Numbered from the stretch's first letter, positions 1 through 5,852 are shown. The stretch is 8,220 nt of DNA from Candidatus Methylomirabilota bacterium (GCA_016199025.1 JACQHM010000052.1:1-8220); one strand, 5' to 3'. Made by a program: numbers and translations. The notes: generated from the sequence alone by a model not told the origin.

Positions 1-194
1 ATGGCCTTCGACAGATCGGTCATCTCCTTGAAGGAATCGTCGAAGCGGGACTGGTCCAGAGAGGTGGCCAGGAGGTTCGCCGTTAAGGCGGCCAGGATGC
101 CTAAGAGGACAATGACCAGGATCAGCTCGATCAGGGTAAATCCCACTTCCCGGCGTCGGGCATCGGACATCGGACTTCGGACCTTTTGGCTCAT
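1..194 (-). CDS. Prepilin / pseudopilin-like protein, N-terminal part (3' end outside the window)
   Basis: The minus strand reads open from an ATG at 194 to the window edge (64 codons), starting MSQKVRSPMSDARRREVG and then FTLIELILVIVLLGILAAL. This is a class III (type IV prepilin) signal: a basic leader ending in Gly18, Phe19 as first mature residue, Glu23 as the conserved Glu5, then a hydrophobic helix. After it comes TANLLATSLDQSRFDDSFKE, of the kind seen after the helix in minor pilins and pseudopilins. Such proteins are cut and methylated by PilD/GspO peptidase and assemble in the inner membrane into a pilus or type II secretion pseudopilus. The ATG overlaps the upstream pseudopilin stop as TGATG, so translational coupling is likely. 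A second in-frame ATG at 170 would give a 10-residue leader and has AAGGT about 10 nt upstream. The leader is encoded by a 7-nt-period repeat. Which pilin subclass it is cannot be told from this fragment. Confidence 0.85.
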   Translation of the reverse strand, partial: MSQKVRSPMSDARRREVGFTLIELILVIVLLGILAALTANLLATSLDQSRFDDSFKEMTDLSKA

Positions 195-197
195 CAG
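149..197. repeat. Degenerate 7-nt direct repeat over the prepilin start
   Basis: Four adjacent heptads on the plus strand at 156-183 differ by one base from one to the next (TCGGGCA, TCGGACA, TCGGACT, TCGGACC). Weaker flanking units extend the run, including TTTTGGC at 184-190 and TCATCAG at 191-197. On the coding (minus) strand the run contains both candidate start codons of the truncated prepilin and encodes its basic leader. Two other loci in this window show the same period with different unit sequences. Confidence 0.8.
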
Positions 198-706
198 AAG
201 CTGACGCTCACCGTGAGGTCATCGCTGTTACAGAGGACGCCGTCGGGACCGGCGCTCTGGAGGGTGAAGGACCGGCTACTGGTCGTCACCGCCGGGCAGG
301 GGGAAGAGCAGGCTGCCGTCCGAAAGCAGATGGCGTTCCCCCACGGATCGTTGGATTGGCTCGACTCGATATAAGGGCCGTTCCAGCCCTTCCTCGTGTA
401 CTTGTTCCAGGCCGGTTGTCCCCCCTGGGTGGACAGCTCGCTCAAGGTGCTGGGGAGCCTGCCCATATTGCCCCAGTACCCGGGGGCGCTGGGCGTTCCG
501 CCGCTCACCGCTGAAGGGTCCCCCAGGATCGCTCGTTTGATGTTTTCAAGCCGCTCTTTCGTCACGTTGATCTTGGCCTGGCCCCCGAGGTCGATGAACC
601 TTGGGAGGGCCACGGCGGCCAGGACACCCAGGAGGACGACGATGATCACCAGCTCGATCAGGGTGAAGCCTTTGGCCTTTGTGTTTTCCATCACATAAAT
701 GGGCAT
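194..706 (-). CDS. GspG-like type II secretion / type IV pilus pseudopilin
   Basis: A 170-residue protein with a class III signal: short leader ending AKG (Gly13), mature start Phe14, Glu18 as Glu5, and the hydrophobic helix FTLIELVIIVVLLGVLAAVA. The C-terminal half carries GWNGPYI (107-113) and DPWGN (120-124), the hallmark of major pseudopilin GspG. SAGPDG (151-156) and a later DD (162-163) resemble the acidic Ca2+-binding end of that family. The ALPRFIDL segment after the helix also recalls MSHA pilins, so assignment to T2SS rather than a related pilus is not certain. Four cysteines (127, 133, 137, 159) lie in or near an insertion after DPWGN and could form disulfides. Candidate starts are ATG 706, GTG 694 and ATG 691 (leader MENTKAKG). 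None has a visible Shine-Dalgarno sequence, so the start is uncertain. The gene follows the ligase-like gene in the same direction and overlaps the next pilin gene by one base. Confidence 0.88.
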   Translation of the reverse strand: MPIYVMENTKAKGFTLIELVIIVVLLGVLAAVALPRFIDLGGQAKINVTKERLENIKRAILGDPSAVSGGTPSAPGYWGNMGRLPSTLSELSTQGGQPAWNKYTRKGWNGPYIESSQSNDPWGNAICFRTAACSSPCPAVTTSSRSFTLQSAGPDGVLCNSDDLTVSVSF

Positions 707-723
707 TATGCAATAACCATGCC
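702..723 (-). promoter_or_regulatory. Small inverted repeat over the pseudopilin start
   Basis: On the minus strand GGCAT (723-719) can pair with ATGCC (706-702) across a 12-nt loop, enclosing the upstream candidate ATG at 706. If it forms in the mRNA it would hide that start and favour the ATG at 691. The stem is only 5 bp, so this is a weak candidate. Confidence 0.2.
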
Positions 724-767
724 TGCCACCCTGTTGAAGCCGTCCCCTTCGCCCTTGGACGCTCTTG

Positions 768-795
768 AGTATAATGGGAAGTCCCCAGAAATCAA
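768..795 (-). promoter_or_regulatory. Candidate sigma70 promoter for the pseudopilin genes
   Basis: On the minus strand TTGATT (795-790) and TATACT (773-768) are separated by 16 nt, matching the -35 and -10 consensus at 4/6 and 5/6 positions. The expected start of transcription, near 761, leaves a leader of about 55-70 nt before the pseudopilin start. The site lies wholly in the 97-nt gap after the ligase-like gene, so the pilin genes may be transcribed independently of it. Confidence 0.5.
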
Positions 796-803
796 GGGAA
801 AAC

Positions 804-2759
804 TCACGGCCGGGGCCTCCTCCCGCCGGGGTCCTTCTGGAGTTGTCTCGCTTTCAGCCATTCCTTTTCGGCCTCCTGTCGCCTTCCCGCCAGGAGGAGG
901 GCGAGGGCCAGCTTTCCCCGGAGGCCGGAGGATTCCCGCCCTCGCCGGAGGGCTTCCTGGTAGGTCTCGATCGCTTGTTCATACCGTCCCTGGAGAAAAT
1001 AGGCATAGCCTAGGTTCTCCTGGGCTGCTGAGAGGGTGGGGTCGAGGGCCAGGGCCCTTGTCAGCTCCTCCACGGCCTCCTCGTAGAGGCCCATCTCGCC
1101 ATAGGTGGTTCCAAGCTCTGCGTGGAGCTTTGGGTCCTGGGGCCGCTCTCGAAGCGAAGCCTTTAGCCTCTCCGCCGCCAGGGGCAGCATCCGGCGATCG
1201 TCTAAGGTTTTGGCCTTCAGTTGGTGGGCGTAGAAGACAGGGAAATAGAGGAAGACGGCTCGATCATATTCCTGTCTTGCTTCCTGCTCCTTTCCTGCAA
1301 TGAGGAGGATCTTCATCCGCTTCAGATGCAGATCGGCGAAGAAGCGGCCGAAGACCAGGACGGGAGCCGAGGCGAAGAGGACCAGTGCGAGCGCGAAGGA
1401 GATCCCCAGGGGGATCCTCGCCTGCTTCAAAGGACGGGCCGAGGCGGCCGCCTCAACCGCCGGGAGGAGCCCGGCGAAGAGCCAGAAGTGGAGGGAGGAG
1501 GTAGGGTTCCTCAAGGGAAAAGCGAAGAGGGCGTAGACGAGGAGGGCGACGAGGCTTCCCGTCAAGGCGAGGCCCGGCTTCCTCCACCCTTCGTCCTCTG
1601 CCTGAAGGAGACGGGATGCTGTCTGGAACAGCCGGACCAGGAACCAGAGGAAACAGGCGAGGCCTAGGAGGCCGGTCTCGGCGGCGATCTGGAGGTAATC
1701 ATTGTGGGCCTCGCCGACGACGAAGCGACTGGAGAGCCGCCATTCCTCCACCGTCCGGTACAAAGGGTAGACCAGCTCGTAGTTCCCTGTTCCCACCCCC
1801 AGGAGGGGCGCCTCCCTGATCATCTTCAGGGTGCTCCCCCAGATGAGGATCCGGACCCGGTTCGAGGGGTAGGCAGGGTCGAAGATGGACATGATCCGCT
1901 CTGCCGTCGTCTGCCACACCCCCGGGAGCAGGACAGCGAGGCTGATGCCGACCCCAGCGACCACCACCGCCCATGTTGTCATCCTCAAGGTCCTCGATCT
2001 ACGGTGTTGGGTCTGAGATGTTGGCTCGTCGCTCGTGGGTTGTGGCTCGTGAGTCTGTTGCTCATCACCACCTTTTGCCTTTTGCCTTCCAAGAAGCGCC
2101 ATGACGATGAGCGCGACGACGAGGGCCGTCCAACCGGCCCGGCTTTTTGTGAGGAGGAGGTGGACCAGGGCGAGGGCGGCCGCCCCTCCGAATAAGAGAC
2201 CCTTCCCATGCCCATCGAAGGTGGCCATAAGAAGGATAGGAAGGGAAGCGATGAGGTACTCGGCGGCGAAGCCGGTGTTCCCCAGGGTCGAGACCGGGAC
2301 GAAGCGCCACTGGAGGTTGAGAAAATCGATCCCCTTCGCCTGGAGGAGCCCGTAGGAGGCGACGAGGGTCGTGGCCAGGGCGACAGCGACGAAGAGTCGG
2401 GCCAGCTCTTCGCGGGTTTTGAGGTGAAGGGCGGCCAGGTGGGGGAGAAGGAGGAGACAGAAGAGGGAGAAGGTCTGTTCGATCCCTTGATACAGATTCA
2501 AAGCCTGGGTTAGGGAGAGGAGGGTCGCCGCCAGGAAGGCGAGGGAGGGCCACGTCATGGGGATCCATGGAAGCAAGAAGGCACCCCTGAGGCTCCCCTT
2601 GAAGAGGGAGAGGGCGACGAGGAGGAGGATCAGGGACTGGACGAGGAAGGACTTGGGGACGGTATACATATCGGTCGAGAGCGGGGAGATGACCAAAGGG
2701 ACAACCAGGAGGAGGAGAAAGAAGACCCTTCCGATCCAGGTCTCCAGGGCTTGGATCAT
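804..2759 (-). CDS. O-antigen ligase/polymerase (Wzy_C) family membrane protein with C-terminal TPR domain
   Basis: A polytopic inner-membrane protein of about 651 residues. Hydrophobic segments run from residue 12 to about 430, with a further one near 450-470. The large periplasmic loop before the C-terminal membrane block carries GVGTGNYELVYP and then EAHNDYLQIAAETGLLG, the Wzy_C signature with its conserved His (about 352). KSRAGW (about 205-210) matches the SR motif after a central helix. The tail (about 543-641) holds two clear TPR units, each with a G-Y/A-F pattern and ending in ALALDP or EALRRG, plus a partial third. Family members transfer or polymerise undecaprenyl-linked glycans (O-antigen ligase, Wzy, or PglL-type protein O-glycosylation). 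The neighbouring pilin genes would fit a PglL-like role, but this is inference. ATG 2759 has GGAG 8 nt upstream. An in-frame GTG at 2783 with AGGA 4 nt upstream is the alternative and adds 8 residues. A hydrophilic linker (about 225-252) is encoded by a 7-nt repeat. Confidence 0.85.
   Translation of the reverse strand: MIQALETWIGRVFFLLLLVVPLVISPLSTDMYTVPKSFLVQSLILLLVALSLFKGSLRGAFLLPWIPMTWPSLAFLAATLLSLTQALNLYQGIEQTFSLFCLLLLPHLAALHLKTREELARLFVAVALATTLVASYGLLQAKGIDFLNLQWRFVPVSTLGNTGFAAEYLIASLPILLMATFDGHGKGLLFGGAAALALVHLLLTKSRAGWTALVVALIVMALLGRQKAKGGDEQQTHEPQPTSDEPTSQTQHRRSRTLRMTTWAVVVAGVGISLAVLLPGVWQTTAERIMSIFDPAYPSNRVRILIWGSTLKMIREAPLLGVGTGNYELVYPLYRTVEEWRLSSRFVVGEAHNDYLQIAAETGLLGLACFLWFLVRLFQTASRLLQAEDEGWRKPGLALTGSLVALLVYALFAFPLRNPTSSLHFWLFAGLLPAVEAAASARPLKQARIPLGISFALALVLFASAPVLVFGRFFADLHLKRMKILLIAGKEQEARQEYDRAVFLYFPVFYAHQLKAKTLDDRRMLPLAAERLKASLRERPQDPKLHAELGTTYGEMGLYEEAVEELTRALALDPTLSAAQENLGYAYFLQGRYEQAIETYQEALRRGRESSGLRGKLALALLLAGRRQEAEKEWLKARQLQKDPGGRRPRP
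2004..2087. repeat. Degenerate 7-nt direct repeat inside the ligase-like gene
   Basis: Twelve consecutive heptads keep unbroken phase. Plus-strand examples are GTGTTGG (2004), ATGTTGG (2018), CTCGTCG (2025), CTCGTGG (2032), GTTGTGG (2039), CTCGTGA (2046) and two identical TTTGCCT units (2074, 2081). Units are related but diverged, partly alternating GT-type and CTCGT-type. As 7 is not a multiple of 3, the translation is not periodic over single units. It gives a Q/T/P/E/S-rich linker between two membrane segments, without a stop codon. Confidence 0.8.
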
Positions 2760-2816
2760 CTTGCTTTCTCCATGTTGCTCCACGATTTCCTGCCTCTTAT
2801 GGCTTTGACTTGGATG

Positions 2817-2825
2817 ATTCTACCA
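2817..2825 (-). promoter_or_regulatory. Candidate extended -10 promoter for the ligase-like gene
   Basis: On the minus strand TGG (2825-2823) directly precedes TAGAAT (2822-2817), an extended -10 element with 5/6 match to TATAAT. No well-spaced -35 is present; TGGACA at 2848-2843 is 20 nt away. The expected transcription start, near 2811, leaves about 30-50 nt before the candidate starts at 2783 and 2759. Confidence 0.4.
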
Positions 2826-2857
2826 TAACCGTTTTCCCTCTTTGTCCAGGATTTCAT

Positions 2858-2882
2858 AGGCAGGAGTGCCTCGCATTTTTTT
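2858..2882 (+). other. Small hairpin followed by a T-run in the divergent intergenic region
   Basis: AGGCA (2858-2862) and TGCCT (2867-2871) form a 5-bp stem with a 4-nt loop, followed after four bases by seven Ts (2876-2882). It looks like a weak terminator on the plus strand, but no plus-strand gene precedes it. The T-run may instead be an A/T-rich upstream element of the speD promoter just downstream. Confidence 0.25.
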
Positions 2883-2883
2883 C

Positions 2884-2913
2884 TTGCAATTTTCTGGGAA
2901 AAGAGGGTATATA
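2884..2913 (+). promoter_or_regulatory. Candidate sigma70 promoter of the polyamine operon
   Basis: TTGCAA (2884-2889) and TATATA (2908-2913) are separated by 18 nt, each 4/6 to consensus, with a seven-T tract just upstream. It would give a leader of about 70 nt before the speD TTG codon. It lies in the 207-nt divergent region shared with the minus-strand ligase-like gene. Confidence 0.45.
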
Positions 2914-2959
2914 ACTCCCAGGTACCATTTGAGAGGAGCGTGAGACCATTTCCTAAAAA

Positions 2960-2984
2960 CCTTTAAGTCGTTCCGAAAGGGGGT
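2960..2984 (+). promoter_or_regulatory. speD ribosome-binding site deciding a TTG start, with possible occluding stem
   Basis: AAGGGGGT at 2977-2984 differs from the ideal AAGGAGGT by one base and stands 6-7 nt before the TTG at 2991, which supports that unusual start. CCTTT (2960-2964) can pair with AAAGG (2976-2980), which overlaps this site. A 5-bp stem of this kind could damp translation. The pairing is short and may be chance. Confidence 0.45.
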
Positions 2985-2990
2985 CGAAAA

Positions 2991-3425
2991 TTGCGGGCAT
3001 TGGGAACACACCTGTTGGTCGAACTCCACGGTTGTCACCCAGAGATGCTCAAAAAGCTCGACTTCGTCAGGGAGACCATGATCTCGGCAGCCCGGATGGC
3101 GAAAACCACCGTCGTCGATGATGTCTTTCACGAGTTCAACCCCTATGGGGTGAGCGGTGTGGTGGTCATCGCCGAATCGCATCTCTCCATCCATACCTGG
3201 CCCGAGCACGGCTACGCCGCGGTGGACATCTTCACCTGCGGCGAGAACCTGCAGCCCGAGACGGCCGCTGAGTATATCGCGGGTCGGCTGAAATGCACCA
3301 GGCTCTCCCTCGTGGAGGTTAAACGGGGTGTGTTCCCAAAGGGTCACGGAAAGCTGAACCGGAACCTCGCGAAGCCAGGAGGCAAAGCTGCCGATGCCCG
3401 TCGCGAACTATCGATGGTTTATTGA
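2991..3425 (+). CDS. speD: S-adenosylmethionine decarboxylase proenzyme (pyruvoyl, short prokaryotic type)
   Basis: This enzyme decarboxylates S-adenosylmethionine to give the aminopropyl donor for polyamine synthesis in the cytosol. The 144-residue protein carries the full family core: GTHLLVELHGC near the N-terminus, then VVVIAESHLSIHTWPEHGY (57-75) and AVDIFTCG (77-84). Self-cleavage is expected between Glu62 and Ser63, with Ser63 becoming the pyruvoyl group. His68 and Cys83 match the processing and catalytic residues of the Thermotoga enzyme, even in numbering. Length is slightly above the usual 120-135 because of a basic tail after KRGVFPKGHGK. The start is a TTG with a strong Shine-Dalgarno sequence; no earlier in-frame start fits the family. 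The 3' end overlaps the downstream aminopropyltransferase by 32 nt, indicating one operon and probably coupled translation. Confidence 0.95.
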   Translation: MRALGTHLLVELHGCHPEMLKKLDFVRETMISAARMAKTTVVDDVFHEFNPYGVSGVVVIAESHLSIHTWPEHGYAAVDIFTCGENLQPETAAEYIAGRLKCTRLSLVEVKRGVFPKGHGKLNRNLAKPGGKAADARRELSMVY

Positions 3426-4311
3426 GGCCTTGAGCCCTCAGGAAGGGCATCTGCACGGAATCAACCGGGTCCTCTTCTCGGCGAAGACCCCCTACCAGTC
3501 CCTGGACATCTTCGAGCTGGGGAGCTACGGGAAAGCCCTGGCCCTGGACGGGAAGATCCAGTCCAGCCTCGTGGACGAGTTCATCTATCATGAGATCCTG
3601 GTCCACCCGGCCATGCTGACCCACCCTGATCCGAAGCAGGTCTTCATCGTGGGGGGAGGGGAGGGGGCTACCCTCCGGGAGGTGCTGAAACATCGCTCGG
3701 TGGAACGGGCCCTGATGGTGGACATCGACGAAGAGGTCGTCCGGCAGTGCCAGGAGCACCTCCCAGAGTGGCATCAGGGAGCCTTCGACGATCCCCGCTG
3801 TGAGCTCCGGTTCCTCGATGCACGCCGATACCTGGAGGAGACGTCTGAACGCTTTGATGTCATCATCATCGATATCTCCGAGCCCATTGAGGAGGGACCG
3901 TCGTACCTTTTATTCACGAAGGAATTTTACGAAATCGTGAAGGCGCGCCTGAACCCGCAGGGGGTCATCTCCCTCCAGGCTGGCCCGATCAGCATCGCGC
4001 ACTTAAGCTTCTTCTCGGCCCTCCACAAGACCCTCTGTCTGGTCTTCCCCGTCGTCCGCCCCTATTGGGCGTCCATCCCCTCCTTCGCCTTGCCCTGGGG
4101 CTTCTCCTTGGCCTCGAAGGAGGTTGATCCTCAAGGCCTCGTGCCGACCATGGTGGACAAGCTGATCGCCGAGCAGATCAAGGGGGATCTCCGCTACTAC
4201 GACGGCATCACCCATGAGCTGAGCTTCCTGCTTCCGAAGCATATCAGGAAGCGGCTTGCCGAGGAAGAGCGGATCATCGAGGATAACCATCCCTTGTTCA
4301 TCTGGGTCTAA
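3394..4311 (+). CDS. speE: Aminopropyltransferase, spermidine/thermospermine synthase family
   Basis: This enzyme transfers the aminopropyl group from decarboxylated SAM to an amine. The 305-residue protein has an N-terminal beta domain (KTPYQSLDIFELGSYGKALA, 31-50), then a Rossmann-like methyltransferase fold with GGGEGATLREVL (87-98), the ribose-binding acid region MVDIDEE (108-114), DARRY (142-146) and the catalytic-loop Asp160 in IIIDISEP. The second acid of the usual DxxDP motif is Glu163 here. From memory, HPAMLTHPDPK, EWHQGAFDDPR and LQAGP resemble Thermus thermophilus SpeE, and EEGPSYLLFTKEFY with IPSFALPWGFSLAS resembles plant ACL5 thermospermine synthase. The acceptor could thus be agmatine, putrescine or spermidine. 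ATG 3394 gives the family N-terminus; AGGAGG lies 11 nt upstream (3377-3382). The gene sits between speD and a PLP amino-acid decarboxylase. Family assignment is firm, substrate is not. Confidence 0.93.
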   Translation: MPVANYRWFIEALSPQEGHLHGINRVLFSAKTPYQSLDIFELGSYGKALALDGKIQSSLVDEFIYHEILVHPAMLTHPDPKQVFIVGGGEGATLREVLKHRSVERALMVDIDEEVVRQCQEHLPEWHQGAFDDPRCELRFLDARRYLEETSERFDVIIIDISEPIEEGPSYLLFTKEFYEIVKARLNPQGVISLQAGPISIAHLSFFSALHKTLCLVFPVVRPYWASIPSFALPWGFSLASKEVDPQGLVPTMVDKLIAEQIKGDLRYYDGITHELSFLLPKHIRKRLAEEERIIEDNHPLFIWV

Positions 4312-4316
4312 GCAAG

Positions 4317-5777
4317 GTGGTCCCCGAGCGGCAGCATCGGACGCCCCTCTTTGACGCCCTCGTCGCCCTCGCCGAAAGCCGGAAGCTCTCCTTCCACACC
4401 CCAGGCCACAAGAGCGGGAAAGGGATCTCCACCCGTTTCCGGAAGTTCGTGGGTCCCAAGATCTTCGAGATCGACCTGACCACCCTGGACGAGGTGGACT
4501 CCCTCCAGAAGCCGGTGGGGGTGATCAAGGAGGCCCAGGAGCTGGCCGCCTTGGCCTACGGGGCGGACCGCTCCTTCTTCCTGGTGAACGGGACCACCGT
4601 CGGGAACCATGCGATGATCATGGCGACGACCCGCCCTGGGGACGAGGTCCTGGTCGCCCGAAACGCCCACAAGTCGATCCTGGCCGGGCTCATCTTAAGC
4701 GGGGCCCACCCCCGCTTCTTTCTCCCCGAGTTCGACCCCTCCTGGGGGATCCTTCTGAACGTCGTCCCTGAGGTTGTGAAGGAAGCGATTGACCAGTACC
4801 CGGGTGCAAAGGTCCTGACCCTCACTAGCCCCAACTACTACGGTATCGCCGCCGACCTTATGCGGATCGTCCCTGACGCCAAGGCAAAGAGCCTGGTGAT
4901 CCTGGTGGATGAGGCCCACGGCCCCCACCTCTCTTTCCATCCCCGGCTCCCCCTGTCGGCCCTCCACTCGGGGGCGGACCTGTGTGTGCAGAGCACCCAC
5001 AAGATCCTGGGCGGGATGACCCAAAGCTCCATGCTCCACGTGAAGGGGAATGCCGTGGATCCCTACAGGGTGGCCAGTGTCCTCCAGCTCCTCCAATCGA
5101 CGAGCCCCTCCTACATCCTTATGGCCTCTCTGGATCTCGCCAGGATGCAGATGGCGACGGAAGGAGGGAAGCTCCTGGGGAAGGCCATCGAGCTGGCAGA
5201 GGATGCCAGGGAGCGGATCAACCGAATCGAGGGGCTTCGATGCCTGACGGAGGAAGAGGTCAAGGGGATGGGGGACTTCGGATTAGACGTCACCAAGCTC
5301 ACCATCTCGGTCAAAGACCTGGACCTGACCGGCTTCCAGGCCTCGTCCTTCCTGAACGCCGAGTTCGACATCCAGGTGGAGATGGCCGACCTTCAAAACG
5401 TCCTGGTCATCGTGTCCATCGGCGACCGGCGCGATGATCTCCATCGCCTGGTCCTGGCCCTGGAGCGGCTGGCCGGTCGGCTGGCGGGGAAACCCAGGGC
5501 CTCTCTTCCTTCCCTTCTCCCATCCTTCGAGGGGAGGCTCCTCCTCTCCCCCCGGGAGGCCTACTTCGCCCCCTGTGAGCACCTCCCCTTACGGAAAGCC
5601 GAGGGGAGGGTGGCGGCCGACATCGTCACCGTCTATCCTCCGGGGATCCCCCTCCTGGTCCCGGGGGAGGAGGTCATGGCCTCCACCATCGAGTACCTGC
5701 TCCGCCTGGCGGATTATGGGGCCCGCATCGATGGGCTCCTCGACTGGGAGGAGCCCAAGATCCGCATCGTGGGGTAA
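4317..5777 (+). CDS. PLP-dependent Arg/Lys/Orn decarboxylase, fold type I (Bacillus SpeA-like)
   Basis: This enzyme decarboxylates a basic amino acid to supply the amine acceptor for the aminopropyltransferase encoded just upstream. The 486-residue length matches the short Orn/Lys/Arg decarboxylases of the Bacillus SpeA type. Motifs in order are TPLFDAL and FHTPGHKSGKG (27-36) at the N-terminus, NGTTVGNHAMI (91-101), RNAHKS (115-120), TSPNYYGI (170-177), VDEAHGPH (197-204) with Asp198 for the PLP ring nitrogen, and STHKILGGMTQSS with the PLP lysine at 229. The C-terminal domain ends with the typical GEEV...TIEYLLRL. The GTG start lies 5 nt after the speE stop. No good Shine-Dalgarno sequence is visible, so coupling to speE is likely. 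The family cannot be split into arginine, lysine or ornithine enzymes by eye. Arginine is favoured because the SpeE resembles an agmatine user, which is inference. Confidence 0.9.
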   Translation: MVPERQHRTPLFDALVALAESRKLSFHTPGHKSGKGISTRFRKFVGPKIFEIDLTTLDEVDSLQKPVGVIKEAQELAALAYGADRSFFLVNGTTVGNHAMIMATTRPGDEVLVARNAHKSILAGLILSGAHPRFFLPEFDPSWGILLNVVPEVVKEAIDQYPGAKVLTLTSPNYYGIAADLMRIVPDAKAKSLVILVDEAHGPHLSFHPRLPLSALHSGADLCVQSTHKILGGMTQSSMLHVKGNAVDPYRVASVLQLLQSTSPSYILMASLDLARMQMATEGGKLLGKAIELAEDARERINRIEGLRCLTEEEVKGMGDFGLDVTKLTISVKDLDLTGFQASSFLNAEFDIQVEMADLQNVLVIVSIGDRRDDLHRLVLALERLAGRLAGKPRASLPSLLPSFEGRLLLSPREAYFAPCEHLPLRKAEGRVAADIVTVYPPGIPLLVPGEEVMASTIEYLLRLADYGARIDGLLDWEEPKIRIVG

Positions 5778-5796
5778 ATGGGGGGCACGGGAGGGG

Positions 5797-5821
5797 AGCC
5801 CCTCTATCGGGCTGATTTTTT
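5797..5821 (+). terminator. Candidate Rho-independent terminator of the polyamine operon
   Basis: AGCCC (5797-5801) pairs with GGGCT (5809-5813) over a 7-nt loop, followed by GA and six Ts (5816-5821). It lies 20 nt after the decarboxylase stop. The stem is short but GC-rich. An alternative fold, GGGG-AG-CCCC (5793-5802), overlaps it. Confidence 0.5.
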
Positions 5822-5823
5822 GG

Positions 5824-5852
5824 TTGCATTTTCCGTAGTGATCTCATACACT
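5824..5852 (+). promoter_or_regulatory. Candidate promoter for secD-secF
   Basis: TTGCAT (5824-5829) and TACACT (5847-5852) are separated by 17 nt, a modest sigma70-type match placed directly after the terminator candidate. It would give a leader of about 75 nt before the secD GTG. The leader contains a 6-bp inverted repeat, GAAACC (5869-5874) and GGTTTC (5896-5901), with a 21-nt loop. Confidence 0.35.

Noticed and set aside
149..197. The heptad runs as a CRISPR array or insertion-sequence remnant
   Set aside because: Units are only 7 nt, contiguous without spacers and diverged. There are no terminal inverted repeats, target duplications or transposase sequence nearby.
770..775. TATAAT on the plus strand as a plus-strand promoter
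   Set aside because: No -35 at proper spacing (TTGGAC is 9 nt away, TTGAAG 30 nt) and no plus-strand gene follows. The overlapping minus-strand promoter is the better reading.
719..1303. Long plus-strand open frame opposite the TPR end of the ligase-like gene
   Set aside because: It lies antisense to a well-supported gene. Its translation is Pro/Gly/Arg-rich with no domain, as expected of shadow frames in high-GC DNA.
2915..2926. Shared GGTACCA in the speD and secD leaders (2921 and 5862) as a common operator
   Set aside because: A 7-nt match around a restriction-type palindrome with no further similarity; chance is the simplest explanation.
2820..3347. Minus-strand open frame across the speD region and intergenic space
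   Set aside because: speD is unmistakable on the plus strand, and the minus frame shows no recognisable domain.
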